Below are positions 23,021 to 36,500 of a stretch of 64,000 bases of DNA, piece by piece. The stretch spans positions 3,711,234-3,775,233 of the forward strand of contig VFFE01007869.1 of NCBI GenBank assembly GCA_008921705.1, given 5' to 3'. The stretch is from Burhinus oedicnemus. Its lineage: Eukaryota > Chordata > Aves > Charadriiformes > Burhinidae. Every line of letters begins with the position of its first letter. Within the stretch, counting starts at the first letter, position 1. The notes beneath the pieces are model-generated. The model searched no databases, was not told the DNA's origin, and saw only the letters and a program-made list of their open reading frames with translations. Both the position numbers and the translations under genes were made by a program.

Positions 23021-24239
23021 TCATTGACATTGAATTCTTTTTCATAATATAGAAAAGGCTGCTTGAACCTCTTATAACGATGTTTTGCACTGACAGCATG
23101 TAAGAGAAGGGTATAAAAGTGTCGGAGCTGGTTTCACAAAGTCTGTGGGTTCAGCAGCCGGCAGCGCTGCTGGCAGGGCTGGGACTCGGCAGCCACCGCT
23201 CCGCTCCCCATCACACTGGGGCACCTCGGCCAGCTAAGTCACTGCAGTGCAGAAATTACAACAAAAATCAGTGTGTGTGACTCACAGCAGCTCATGATTC
23301 TCTATCTTGTCAGTGATACACAAGCTAATTAATCCCTTAAGGGACCATGACATCAAAGCAATTTTTCCTACCTGTTAATTTAGCATCATCTGGTTGCTCG
23401 ATGCCACCCTAAGTAAACGGCTTTGAGCCTTCCTGTCAGCAGAGACTGGTATCAAACAGAGCTAAGGCTCCCTAATATACCCTCCAACAAAATCTCCTAC
23501 GTCAGCTTCTCGCAAGAGTTCAAGCCCTGCTTAGCTCTGGAACCCTACGGGACAGCCCAAGTGGAAGAGGCAAATGTTCAGCACCTGGTCTAAGGGACCC
23601 ACCAGCTCCCCGGCACGGGGCTGCCACCCGGAGAGGAGCTCCCGGGTTTGGGCTGTGCCTCCCTGGTGCACCTTCCCGACGCTGGGTGGTCCCTCACCCT
23701 GGTGTGGACAGCCCATCCTTCCCCCAGCCCGCTGGTGGGTGCACGCGGTGTGCCAGGGCACAGCCTTCCCTGTCTGCGCTTTGGGAGCGCCGTGGAAAGA
23801 GAGATTTCCACTCCTACGCCTGCCCACTTCATTGCAGTGTTTGTATGTGCAAAGCGTCAGATAGAATGAAATGAAACCATGGTTTTGTGCTCTTCAACAA
23901 AGGCAAAGGTGTACCAGAAAAACAGGCACTTTTTTTCCTTTAAGCTTAAAAAAAACACGAGTAGGAATGAACTTCCATGTGCCAGCAGAGCCCAGGGTCA
24001 CCGAGCAGACCTCTTACAGAAATGGGCCTGAGGCCACCTTGGAGCCATCTACTGCAGTCAGGACCTGGGCTCCCACCCGAGGTGATGCTGGAGCACCCAG
24101 CGTGATGCACCTCCTCCCTCCAGCTGCCCTACAGTCTCTCCCAGCTCCCGGGCAGTATCCCATGGGAGCACACTGGTACCTAGCACAGGTTCGATCAGGT
24201 TTGCTAAACATTTTTTTGCAGAAAACATTCACCATAATT
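23021..24239. other. Non-coding stretch with an isolated GC-rich patch at 23,580-23,830
   Basis: The patch supports overlapping open frames of 73-98 codons on both strands, none recognisable. Flanks are AT-rich. TGACTCACAGCAG near 23,278 contains an AP-1-like TGACTCA. No repeat element seen. Confidence 0.55.
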
Positions 24240-24696
24240 TAGAGTATTTGCTCTGTGGCTGGGATTCATAAGACATCAATAAACTTATCAGAAATAACAT
24301 CAACAATTCGATCCCTGGGATTAACCTTCATTTCCAAATTGCGGCGTGTCCCGCTCAGGATCAGGTGTTCTTCTGCACATTCAGCTAATGAGTTCCCAGG
24401 CAGTATTTTATCAAAGAAATGTCAGGGCCTTTCTGTTATTGCTTCTTGTTTTGGAGCATTAGTGTTACTTATTAAAGCAAAGCGTGTATTTTATTTTTTT
24501 TTTCCCCCCTTGACAGGAACCGTTGAGGGCTGTCGGTAACAGCAACCAGGGTAGGAACAGCTGGCGCACGTTTAACGGTGCATTGTTGCGTTGTTAACAC
24601 AAAGCTGTTACACGCCTTGATAAACACGTAACGGGCCTCATGAAATTAAAAGAAAATTAAAATGCAAATGTTTACATAAGATATATTCCCACCCTC
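24240..24696. promoter_or_regulatory. AT-rich block resembling a conserved non-coding element
   Basis: Unique sequence with TCAGCTAATGAGTTCCC near 24,382, TATTAAAGCAAAGCG near 24,471 and a perfect octamer ATGCAAAT at 24662-24669 following AAAATTAAA. Perfect octamers are bound by POU factors. The block ends at the T21/A9 tract. No conservation data are available, so this is a texture-based call. Confidence 0.3.
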
Positions 24697-24726
24697 TTTT
24701 TTTTTTTTTTTTTTTTTAAAAAAAAA
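24697..24726 (+). repeat. T21A9 tract
   Basis: Twenty-one T followed directly by nine A; the A side is a reverse complement of part of the T side, so it can form a short hairpin or a rigid bent tract. Confidence 0.9.
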
Positions 24727-26239
24727 CCAAACCCTTATTCACCTGCATCGCAGGTGTGAGTAAGACAGCGGCTTGTGTGATAAGCCACAGCTTGCAGGGT
24801 TGTGATGGTTGTGCCACCAGCTCATGGTTCGGCACCATGGATGGGACATCAAGGAACACCCGTATGGTCCTGCTGGACCATTGCTCTATTTACAATTAAC
24901 CATGCAGCTGTAACGAGGCAGTGCTCCTTACGGGAAGGGTGCTACTTATCCCAGCACCGTTACGGCAGGAGCTCGTGGCTGGGTGCTTGGGCAGTGGAGA
25001 GCCGAGAGGGCTGAAATGGGCTCCCCCCAATTAACAGGCACGACGAGAAAGGTGAAAGGCATAATATAGATTCTTCCAAGTAAGAGAAAATACACTCCAG
25101 TCGTCTTCATGCAGATGGCTCCTTCATTAAATCTACGCTAATTGCACGAATTTAAGCCCTACTTGATGTGCACGCGAGGCAGGAATAAGTCTTGGAATCA
25201 GACAGGGAAGTCCGAGGGTCTTGGGGAAAGCTGGGGTAACAATATTAGGGTCCTGGTGGGCACCTAGCCTGGCGTACCTTCAGTCCTACAGCACATGGCT
25301 TGTGGGGCCACCTAGCCTGCCGGACTACTTAAGCAATAAACCACTACTCAGTCTGAGTGAAATAACGGGCGGGAATATGGCTCCTGGAAATCTGCTCTGT
25401 CGCTGTAATTGTTATCACTGCCTTTGGGAATATTAACCCAAATGGGGAGAGGAAGGGTTTTTTAGGAGCAATTTCCACCATCTGATGGCCACTTTCCAAA
25501 CCATCAGAGCCCAGGGAATCAGGAGAAACAGTTTCCACCAGCATTTGTTGAAATGCATAAGCTTCAACTAAGGAATTACCTCCCTTTGCATTTGTGTTTA
25601 ATTGCTGGGGGGTTTTTTTGTTTGTTTGTTTTGTTTTGTTTGGGGTGTTTTTGATAGCACAGGTATAAAATAGAGCAAACGGGTCCATCTGGGCACATGA
25701 GCGAGTCTCAGGACAGAAAGCATCTCAAACGGATAGCGCAAGCACCTTAATTCTCTAACCAGGAGAAAAATCGGATGTTTTAAACTACTACTGGGACATT
25801 AATCTGTTTAGCCCAGACCTATATTACTATCCATGGAAGGAGGTCGCTCCACTGATACGTTCATACAGCAAGACCCCAAGAGCACATGCAGGAAAGCAGC
25901 AGCAGACGGTGCCGTACGCTATGTTCCCACAGTAATTCCCAATATAATCAAGCGTGGAGTAGTTAAATGCATCGTTGCTTCTTTGTCAATGCTGCATATT
26001 CAGTGCAATAAGTTGTGGCTTCCACAGATGAAACGGCGTTGGGGTGTGTTACAGTAACTCCCAGGTACAGCTTCCAAACAGGTCTATTTTCTACACTACT
26101 GAGCAAGAGCCGATAAAAAGGAGCCACTTAATGGGAGGTGGAACAAACCACGAGCCGTGAGAAGCTGCGGTTGACATGGACCCATCCGCAGCAGCGCCAG
26201 GCGAGCCGTCAGCAGCTCTGCCCATACCCAGCCGTGGTC
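24727..26239. other. Non-coding stretch
   Basis: No gene recognised. Contains a TTTG-rich simple repeat (25613-25642, listed separately). The longest open frame is 114 codons on minus (25344-25688) and is partly made of that repeat. Confidence 0.6.
25613..25642 (+). repeat. (TTTG)n / T-rich simple repeat
   Basis: A T7 run followed by TTTG and TTTTG units, ending at GGGG near 25,646. Confidence 0.85.
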
Positions 26240-26660
26240 ACCCATCTCGGGGATTACGCAAATGAAAAAAATCCTGATCTTTCATTCCCGACAAAGCCTG
26301 TGCCTGGCCTGAATTCATTTTGGTAAAGCAGTTGTTCTGATACAACAGATTTTCCCCTTTTCTAAAAATCGAAGGGCACTTTTAGTATTAATACTTCTGA
26401 TTATACGTGTTATGTGTTATGCTTTCATATGTTTGCTTCTGAAGAGGAATCCCTAATTTGTTTGCACAGCAACACGGATAATCTCCCTTGATCCATGGCA
26501 GCGTGTGAGTAGGTCACTAAAATGATAACGTTTAATAATTTGTCTCAAGAGGTAAATGATTTTGGGTTTGTACTCTGCATCACTTGAACGCAGCGTGAAT
26601 TGCTGTAATACCACACACAGTTTCCACTATTAAGCTTTGATATTTACAGCTGATAATTGC
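26240..26660. promoter_or_regulatory. AT-rich block resembling a conserved non-coding element
   Basis: Unique AT-rich DNA with TTAGTATTAATACTTCTG near 26,384, which contains the palindrome AGTATTAATACT. It also has ACGTGTTATGTGTTATGC near 26,405, TTTAATAATTTG near 26,530, and GATAATTGCTAATTCC near 26,652. No reading frame of interest. Tentative. Confidence 0.3.
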
Positions 26661-29600
26661 TAATTCCATCTAAACCTCCTCTGCATTCACCCCCCGGTAA
26701 GGAGGAGAAGCTTCATTCTGGCTGTACCTCCCTGTCCCACTGCAGATGGCATTTGCCAGCTCCTCTGCCTGAATTTTCAGAGCATGGACGAGGCATCGCA
26801 GGAGGGCAGACACCCGCCTCCTGTCTGCATCCTGTCTCGCAGCCGCTTTACCCCCAGCATCTCACGATGTGCTGCTTTCTTTCACTCAAAAGCCTTGCTT
26901 ACCCGAGAAACATTCAGTCACCAACATACCCTACTGCAGCTCCGCACGAACCCGGGTAACTTCCATAAAACCTTCTGGCACAGGGCTAAGGTTAATATTG
27001 GCGAGTAAGCATCTACTCTAGCCACAGCATTCCAACCTCCTTCTGCACGCTGGTGTTTACTGCTTCCGAGTTATCCACCCGCTGGGAGCGGGGCAGGACG
27101 GGCAGAGAGCCTGCCCGAAAGGGCACCATCCCCTAGGACACCACGGTACTGAAACACCACGTCCACTACAAGGGCCACCACAAGATGGACGCGGACCAAA
27201 GAAACCACCAGCTGGAGTTGTAAGGAGCACAATTCACTTTCTACCCTTAAACACAAATCGAATCCGTTCTAACCGTCTTCCCTGGTGATCAAACTAAAGT
27301 CCGTTCAGAGCAGCAAGTAGACATGGACTTCTATTGCTGAACACACACACACAGATGAAAAAATAAACATATATGAAAGCCCTTAGAAGATTCATCTTTT
27401 GCATTGGAAATGTGGACGTGAGCCAGCATTTTTTTTTTTTTCCTGCTCCACCCAATAACAGGTGAAGCAAATCACCAGGCTTTTTGCTGGGGAGATGCCT
27501 TCCACTGCCCAGCAGCCTGCTGTGATGCTCCCCAGTCAACACGGCTTACGGAGCACATGGCAATAAGCATTTTATCATTACTTTTTCAAGACAGAGTTTG
27601 GAAATGGTATCTTCCGAGGTCTCTGTGGTCTTTGGGAAGCTGCAAAACCCATTTAAACTCAAGTTTGTCACAGCAGTACTTGATGACAGAGAATATCGCA
27701 CGGTCTTTGCCATCAGTTGTAAGCGATAGGGTGCCAGGGAGGAATGCAGCAGTAAGGAATGTGACAGTAATCACCAAATTGGTTAAAACCCACCCAAACC
27801 AAAGCCCATGTCCTTCTCTTTACTAATGCCAAGGTGGATGCCTCGTCACTAGGCTCGTAGTTGTACAGAAGCCTCTTCCATCGCACACAGCTTGCTCATG
27901 CTTTCTCCATTTCAGTTTTTATCTTTATGAACCAAGACGTTTCTTCAAATGGCAGTTCCCATCCTACTTTATGTTTTGGTCAGCAGATGAGTCAAGACTG
28001 ATCTAAAACAATTACGTTTCAGCGTAACTGTACAACTCCTACAGAAGATTATCTTACCATATTTCCATGGGGGTCAAGAGGGAAACAGCAGTATGTTGGC
28101 CATTGGGTTTATAACTCTGCCTCGTTGTCTGAAATCACTGAAAATATGAAATAAAATTTGAAAGACCCAGATTTTTAACTTGACTATTAATAAGTTTGTT
28201 TAAATATCATTGGTCATCTAAACTATATGTTCCTTTCCTTACCGCATGAGTCAATAGAGATGCGAGGAGAGAACAGGCCGCCTTCCTGCCAAACTTCCTT
28301 GGTATCTATCATTTTTCCTATATATGAATTCTTAATGTGTATTTTAGGAAGCCACCTCAGTTCTAGAAAGCAGTGGATACCCTAGTTCCTTCCATAAAGC
28401 CATACACCTGCGGTCCCTGGGCAGGATCCTACCATGATGCACAGGTATCTCCATACGCTAAATCCTTTCCTTCCTAAAGGCTTTCACACTATCCCTTCCA
28501 TGGGCAAATTGCAAAGAAGATAGATTGGGCTTAATTGCCTGTCTTTCCTTAAAAGTATACATTACTAAGCGTGCCTAGAGCTTGCAACTTAACTGAAAAA
28601 AAGAGAGGAAAAGCAAGCAACCAAAAAACACACCTCAGGTTTTATTAAGTAAATTGTAGAGTATAAGAGAAAGCCTCAGATATACAATATTTTAAAATTT
28701 TGTATGTAAATCACTAAAGTATTGCATTAAGCCCCTCATATGAGATGTATATCCTATTAACTAGGACCAGCAAAATGTTTAATTAAAACTCTAACTTCAG
28801 TGAGTAGGAAACCATTTTTCTCATAAGATGATAATTAACAGGTATTAAAACTGCAGGGGGAAAAAAAGTAAATCCATTTTAAGCCATACCTCCGAGGAAG
28901 ACAGTCTGAATTCACCTTCTTCATGACATTTATTCTTACTGCTGCTGTGAGGTAGGTCAGTGTAATTAGGTCTGTTTGCAAGAAATTCTTGGAGTCCTTT
29001 GTTTTTGCTGAAGTTTTGAGAAGAGCCACCAGCTCTAGTTGCATGGCTGTTAAAGAGACACCACAGGTAGCTCTGCTAAGACCAGAGTTCATTTTCTCAG
29101 TTACATCTTCCACGGTGTCATTTTGCCCTTTCCTCAGATTGGTGCAACCCAAAATTAATGGGTTCCTTTTGTCTGAACATGAAGGACGTCATCTTTATTT
29201 TTTCCTCCCTTATTTGCAGCACCCATAGGATGAAGAAAAAAAACCCAGCCTGATGGCATTAGGCTTTCTGAAACTCTTGTTTTCCCTACTGGTAAAAGCC
29301 CCAGCAAGAAGATGTTCTCATGACATGATTTTATGTTGTGAGTAGCTAATTCAAGTCCTTGGGACCAATTTTTCAGAGGTGGCAGTGAGCCGATTTGCTC
29401 ACTGGTTTTGGTCATAGCTCTGGGAGCTCAGAGCTTGCTGGTCCAGAACACCCCCTACAGCACAGGGGTCATGGATGCTACATGTGAACACGTGTGGAGC
29501 ACAAGGCACCTGAGCAAGAGTACAGCACAAGGCAAGGACCAAGGCATGTAAAAAAGGTGTGAAGTCTTCAGAGGAACGGGTACAGAGGAAGACTTTCTGC

Positions 29601-31199
29601 CAGTCTCCCCAGCTAGCCAAGACGACTTTTGGGTCCAGTTCTCCATGAACTACTGTGGCCAGTTTCAGAAAGACAAAAGTTTTGTGTGGAGCTCTTTGGC
29701 TAGTTCTCCTGCTTCATGGCCTTCCTTTAATCTGCTCATTCACCCACGTGGAAAGCAGGGACAAAAAAAAAGCCCTGTGGCAGAGCTAGCTACCATTGCC
29801 TTTCCGAAAGAGCTGCGCCGAAGAGCTCTTGAAAGGGAAAAGAGTTACAAAGTGCATCTGCTCAGTCCTATGTGATCCTACATCGTGCCTCCCTCAGGTT
29901 GCTTCTCAGCAACACCTCCAGTTTTGGGCAAGTCTCAGGTCCCAGGCAGCGGTGAGCCATGGCCAGTGCCAGGCCAGTGGTGGCCAGCAGAAAGCAGGAT
30001 GATCTTCAAGCTGTCTGCCTGAGCAGTGCCTAGACCAACTTTGAAAGGAAGAATAACGCATCCCTAAGACTGTCTTGGCCATATGTTAATGGGGTGCAGG
30101 AGGTGTCTTTACTGCACCACAGTTCTCGCTTTCTCATTGAGCGAAGGAGACAGTCGACGTCTCCTGCGGGAGCCATCACCACTGCTCCCTTCCACCCACA
30201 TCCAGTCCCCCAGGCAAGCTCTGGGCAGCACCTGGAGAAGAACAGCATGCCGGCAAAGCAAGAGCCTCTGAGACTCATATTATTTCTAGCTTGCCGCTAA
30301 TGAGTACATGAAAAACCATTCAAGTCATGAAAAGGCCATTTAGGCTGGTAATAACCTATATCCCTGTTGAGCAGGACCTGGCTACAGATGCTCAGGCAAG
30401 ATCCATGCTGCAAAGAAATATTCTATATGGAATTTCTAGGTTATTAACATAACAAAAACTCCCAAGTTATCTAAGCAGCACATAGCTGTGTGATTTTTCT
30501 GCTACTGCTGCACCTCTTATCATTAAATCCACTCACATAAATTTGGGAACACAGCTCTTTTTTTTTTTCCCCCAGTGATCAAAACAGAGCACCTTTAAAA
30601 AAAACTCTGCTTCACAATAATCAGTTAACAACAAAAATAATGTTTAAATGCATAGTGACTTCATACAGGCATAGACTTTGTACAGGCAAAATATGTTCAG
30701 CTTGAGCCCAGAAGAGGAGCGAGTATTTAAAGGCAATACAATTCTGATCCTAAGACTAATTTATTCTACAACCTATCTTGTATTTATCAGGATACTTAAT
30801 CAGAAAGAAACAACTGATTTTAGATTATGAGAGTCTAATCAAGGAGATTATCATCTAGTATAATAAAATTATCACATTGTAAGATGCAAAAGGAATGCCT
30901 ACTGTAAATGTGTATTCCCGTCTGTCCTAACATCACAACAATCTATTCTTCGGTTTAGTCAAATAGGTATATTTAGTTTGCTGGTGAACTCAGGTGATCG
31001 AGGAGCTCAATTCAACTATAAGAAGTAGAATCAGCACATGCATTAATTTGCATTTTTAAGGTAGCGTCACTCAGCAGCACTGACAAAGCAAAACCTACGC
31101 TTTTATTCATCAGTCTTGGATAACTATTAATTGCAGGCTGTAGTACTGTGCTTGGGGAGGGATGGTGCTGCCCATGCTTACTGTAGTGTGTTCTTGTGT
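26661..31199. other. Non-coding stretch, AT-rich, no transposable element recognised
   Basis: About 4.5 kb with no gene. A short (CA)n lies at 27341-27352 and T-runs at 27428-27441 and 30558-30569. The longest frame is 105 codons on minus (28835-29152), without similarity to a known protein. The 27,550-28,840 part is unusually free of long frames and simple repeats and could hold weakly constrained regulatory DNA, but no motif cluster stands out. Confidence 0.55.
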
Positions 31200-31640
31200 A
31201 GCTGCTGTAAGGAACAGGAGCGGGATGGGAATGACGGTGGGTCCAGCTGAAACACCCTGGGGCTACGGGAAAATTTGAGTTTGCCCCAGCCGGGACTTCT
31301 CGTAGTGGCAGAAAGCGGAACCAGCCGTAAGGCGTCACTCGGGGAGGTGGCCATGCACCACAGCTGCCATCGAGCTGATTTCCAAGGCAGAAATCAATTG
31401 TGCAAAAATCAACACGTGCCAAATCAACAGGCTGTCCCCGACCCTGCGCCACACGTGGGGACAGACAGTCTCCCCCTGCCACTGCTGGCTCTGCGGGGTA
31501 GGCAAGGGACAGGGACGTCCCCCCTCGTTTATCCTGGGAACAGGAGGATCCCGGTGGAGTACCCCCCAGCCACCTCCAGTGCCAGAGGGGATGGGGCACC
31601 ACGACACCGCCCGTGGTGGTGAGGGCTGTTAGCACACCTG
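31200..31640. other. Isolated GC/CpG-richer island with a 207-codon minus-strand frame
   Basis: About 440 bp with roughly 22 CpGs inside AT-rich surroundings. It supports a 207-codon minus-strand frame (31012-31635) and a 115-codon plus-strand frame (31275-31622). The minus product is rich in P, S, H and T with no signal peptide, zinc-finger or repeat pattern. I do not recognise it and do not call it a gene. Alternatives are an orphan CpG island, a remnant of an unknown repeat, or GC-biased gene conversion at a recombination hotspot. Confidence 0.35.
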
Positions 31641-33169
31641 CGGGATTAGAAAAAGCTTAGAAAGAGGGAATACACTGGAAAAAACCCACACCCCGAACCT
31701 CTTTTCAGTGGAGATACGGATAAAGCCAATGGCGTAATCACAAGTGAACTGCTTCAATAGACAAACCCAGCCAGATTTTGAGGAACACTTCTGGCAAAGC
31801 CAGGGGAAATGTAATCATACAAATCACTAGCATTTTACCCGTGTTATCCAGGCAGCGTGTTTTTGCGTGTGCTTTGGTTTTAGGGGAAACACTAAACAGC
31901 CCATGAAGACTTCAGTCCTTTCAGCCCACATAATCCACTGCTTTTTGAGATCATCCCCTACTTTTGGAGCCAGCCCCAAACTGGCCATCCTTCTTGATTC
32001 CTCGTTCCCAGTCCTACAACAGCATTTCGTCCTCTCCATGTGCTATCCCCACCATACACCCGAGAGCAAACTAATCGCCTCTGGTTCACTTTCCTCTGTT
32101 ATTTTGGATTAATTATCCGAACAAAATTTTAAGATGCAAGTGAGAAAATGCCAGCATCAGAGAAGCTGCCGGCAAAGCTAATTGCTTGATCTGCTTATGT
32201 AGATCTAATTTAAAACAGGAGTTGAACTTCTGGAACTGCTGCTTGTTTCCTTGGAGGCATACCCATCAGTCTGATGCGAGTAATTTCAACGTGTAGAGAC
32301 GTTTTTACCCTTCTCTGTAGGTAGCATTGTGTCAGTGCAGGTGAGCGGGTGCCTCTGGGCACGCAGGAGAGACCGCAGTCTGAGTGGTGGATTTGCAAAT
32401 AAGTAAACTTGTAGTATGCCCCCCGCCCCCGCCTTGCTTTGTTGGGATTTCATTTTTCAGAGATATTAAAAAACCTATTGAAACTGTCATGTGTCACCCC
32501 GAGGTCCCCTGGAGCTGGGCCTTATTGCTCCACCGCCTTGCAGCTCCCCGTGGTGGAGCATCATGTACCAAAGCCATAGCTATGTTTTAAGAGAAAGAAG
32601 AAAATGGTTAAAAATGTGCTTTTCAAGTAGGTTCCTTAATTGCTATGGGTTCTGCAAACCTGGTGAGCAGACACCTAATCCCTCAGCCTGGGGTTTCTTA
32701 TCCCAGGGCCTCGCGCCTGCTCCCATCTGCTATTTAATTGTTGTTGCTTTACCAGCATTTTTTGGAGCATGAGTGAGATTGGAAGTGTTTAATCTTGGAA
32801 AAGAGAGGACTAAGACAAAGCATGATTAAAGTATTCTCAATAATGACTGGTTTGAAGAATAGTTATTTGGATCTTCTCTGCTGTCTCATTACTCAAAAGT
32901 TAGAATATAGTGAAACAAAGATTTGAAAATAAAAAAAAGGAAATAAAGCAGAAAAAAGTACATTTTTTTTTCACTGAAAGAAAGAAATCTGTGGAAATCC
33001 TTGCTACGAGATGTCCATAGATTGAGATTTCCTTGCTCTAAAGAAGGCTGAACAAGAAAAACTAAAAATATTGACAGTAATGTTTTAAAAATATGCCCAG
33101 CTGGCCTCAGTGCATGCTTCCCAATGCCCGTGGTATGAATTATAGCATATGCTTTGGTGGACAACCAAT
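31641..33169. other. Non-coding stretch
   Basis: No gene recognised. AT-rich, with C-runs near 32,420 and an A/T-rich block at 32,900-33,100. Frames are at most 93 codons. Nothing else seen. Confidence 0.6.
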
Positions 33170-33500
33170 AATGACAATCTTATGACACTTCTGATTTTTA
33201 GCTGCATTTCTATCCCCCCGCCACTTTAAACCACTTAAGTCACAAATATGAAGACTCAAAAGCCATTCTCATGTTGGGTTTTTACTGAAATCCCACTGCA
33301 AGGTCCATGTGAGTGTACGCAAATACCTGTGCAGCATGATTAAAATAAAAGTGTTGCATTTTTACGGTTTAATCAAACTGTAAAATTGATCAGTGGTATG
33401 GCTTATTCTACGCTACTTCTCACAGAGAAGTGAATGCAATTAGAATGTTGCCCAAATTCATAATTGTTGAGCTAGTGTAATAAGCGTGTACAAAAAGGGA
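33170..33500. promoter_or_regulatory. AT-rich block resembling a conserved non-coding element
   Basis: Unique sequence with ACTTTAAACCACTTAAGTCAC near 33,221, CAGCATGATTAAAATAAAAG near 33,332, GGTTTAATCAAAC near 33,366 (two overlapping TAATC-type cores), AAATTGATCAG near 33,382 and GCAATTAGAATG near 33,437. No frame above 60 codons. Regulatory role inferred only. Confidence 0.35.
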
Positions 33501-36500
33501 CCCTTGAGACACACAGTTGAGCCCCAAATAGCTTTTTTTATTCAAGATGAGCCCTGGCATCATGGGAGCACCGAGATCAGCGGCAGAGCTATCACAGGCA
33601 GGCTGATGACTTTAGCAAGACTTGCTCTATTTAAAAATTAAATTAAAAAAGAAAAAAAGAAAAAGCAGGTGCTAAGATCAGACCTCGTGGCAACGTTTAG
33701 CCGTTGCCTGGCAGTCCCTCACCAAGAGCTTTGCAGAGGACTGCCCGTGTTACACAGCCCCGTGAAAGGTGCGGGGACAGGGCTGTGCCCTAATAAAATC
33801 CCAGTGCAACTGAGGTGTAAAAAAAAAAAAAAATTAAAAAAAATTTGCTGCAATAATTATTTTTGCTCTAGCGGTACTAGTAATAAAGAACGGCGGAAAT
33901 AAGGCAAGTGTGGCACGAATGCGATTGAACAGTTACGGAGAGATTTCAGCTCTGGCTTGAGTTACCAGTCCGGGCAGCACGGGTACTTGCTGGTATTCCA
34001 TGCAACGCTTTCTCGTGCGTACTTCTCCTGAACACTGAAGGCTCTGAACAACAACAGTAAACAAGTTTTAATCCCTGGGAGGTACCCAACATTCCCATGT
34101 TCGGGAAGGGGCGGGGGGAAGCTAAGCAAGCTAATACGGAGTACAGGCAAAGTTAAAGAACTGGAATCCTACAACCATCAAAGATACAAAGTATGGTATC
34201 TAGACCCAATATCATAATACACATGGGCAAGTTATGGGTAAGACATTCCAAAGAATCCAAGGAAAACCCCAAACCAAAATTGCTATGTAGAAAGAGCAGT
34301 AGTAGCTCAGCGTGACTAAGACTTCTCTTACTCAATGTCTGCCTTTCCGTATCCTTTTCTTGCAGGGAAATGTAATCCAAATCATACATTTCTCTGTATC
34401 TACACCCTACAATAAGAGCATAGAGCAGGAAAGGCCGATTTTTCCAGTGTCTTCTGCCAAGTGTATTTTGGCTAGCACTTTGCCCATCCCTGGTGATGCC
34501 AGCGTTCACCTCCACTCTCCAGCACAGACAGACATAGACTTGGCAGTAAAACATCTTACTAAGTTTATAGATCACATACTCCCCACTGCCCACACTACAT
34601 GCAACATTTCTTTGTTAAAAACAACCCAATAAGTGGTTATTTCAGTGATTTAACTGAAGTGCTTTTCCCAGCTTCCTCTCCTGCCCCCACCTTTCCATCC
34701 CCAGTGGATATTTTAGGCATGATGTACTTGGGTGTCTTCCTCCAGATTCAAGGGTTCACTCCAACCGAGCCCCAGGCTCAGCCTAAGCAGGGATGTTCCT
34801 ACCAAGGATCACCCCAAAACAGGTCAGACCTCAGCTTACTGCTCTCCTGGCTTTTCTGGGTTTGGCATTTGCTGAATGTCACTTCATCCTGACCCTGAGA
34901 TGAAGGGCAGGAGCAACACAACTGTCTGCCCAGCAGGATCCCACAGGACCTCCTCACCCTGCAGAGATGGGCAGAAGTTACTAATGAGAATATCTGATGG
35001 AGAATTAATCCTGTCTTGCCTCCACTCGCCCCAGGACATTTTGGATGGCAAGCTGTTTGCCTGCATGGCCACTAACTCTCTCGTAGCATCAGAAAAGTCT
35101 GGTTGGGGAGGAAGAACTTGCCCGGTGCTGTGGTGAGGCTGTGGTCTCCCATGGTGGTTTGAATCCAAAGAGTAAGTCAGACCTAGGAAACCCAGGCTGG
35201 CAGCCCTGAAGGTCAAATGAAATTCAATACTTTAGAGGAAAAAGCAATGCTGTGCATTTAAAAGAAAAGAGACCCCACACTGCTACAGCTTCCCCAGACA
35301 GCCTAACACAATCTGGTTCCGCGTTAAGGTCCCTAACCCAATCAACTAAACATTAGCAACAGACGTCAGTGGAACAGATACTGCAGATAAATACTGAGCA
35401 GTTGCAAGATGTCAGAAGGCCGCAACTAGATCTCACGGTTTGATGGCTTTGCTGCAATGGTTGGGGCTGGAGGTCACCAAGTGCTCTCTCTGCTTTCACA
35501 GGGACGTGTTTTCACAGTGTGCCATCTCCTGCCTTGCAGGGTGGCCGGAGGCTTGCACTGAATCCGAGTTCACATTACAACCAGAGATATGTACTACTTG
35601 CTTTTCAATAATAAAAAAAACCCAAACACAAAACAAACAACCAACAAAGCAAAAGTCAAACCAGATAATTCTGACAATACCCTCATAGGAAAGGAATTTG
35701 GTCTTGGTTTCATAGGTAGCTGAAGTGCGAGTGGTCCTTATCTGACACACAAGGCACACAGCCAAGGGGAGGTTTCCCACCACCCAGCCCACCTGCAGAG
35801 AGCTCTTCATAACCCCAACCCCTGGGTTCGGCCGTACATACCATCCCTGCTCACCTGTAAAGCAACTTTCAAATCAGGTGGGAGAGCAACTACCAGCACA
35901 CTAGAGAGCTCCTAGACCCTGTATATAATCCCTCCAAAAAAGGTCCAAAGGCTTGTGCTGGAGAAGCTGTCCTATGTTTCCTAAAATACATCTCAGTGGC
36001 AAGATCAGCAACACCCAGAAAGTCACTTTGCTCTACAACAGAAGGCCAGTTCTCATCGCAAAGTGCTGCTGGCTAAGGACAGATGCAGTCCAGCTGGAGA
36101 CAGCAATACCTTGTTTTGATTTTTTTTTAAGCAACAACAGCTCCTTTGTATTTGGGTTATTGTCTACATTTCAGGTCAGTGAGCTGAAGGGCTGAGCAAG
36201 TTGGTGGAGACCAGGGCTGCAGAGCGCATAGCTTCGATGCCAGCAGAACCAGACAAACCCACAGCATTAAGAGCTCCAAGTTAAAGCCACAAGTCCTTAA
36301 TTGGGGTGACAATCATTATTTTTACTTTTTTTCCCTCCAAACCCATAGAACTGTATTGGCTTTCATTGTCCATCACGTACACATGGCTAAAACCTGGTGG
36401 CAGCAGCAAGCCTGTACCATGGACACTTTAAACACGCACTGGTCTCATACCTGGACACAGAGTAAATAGATGGGTTTGGATAAATGAAAAATCGATGAGC

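Noticed and set aside
34153..34593. 147-codon minus-strand frame in AT-rich DNA as a possible gene
   Set aside because: No domain, signal peptide or family resemblance; frames of this length are expected a few times by chance in 64 kb.
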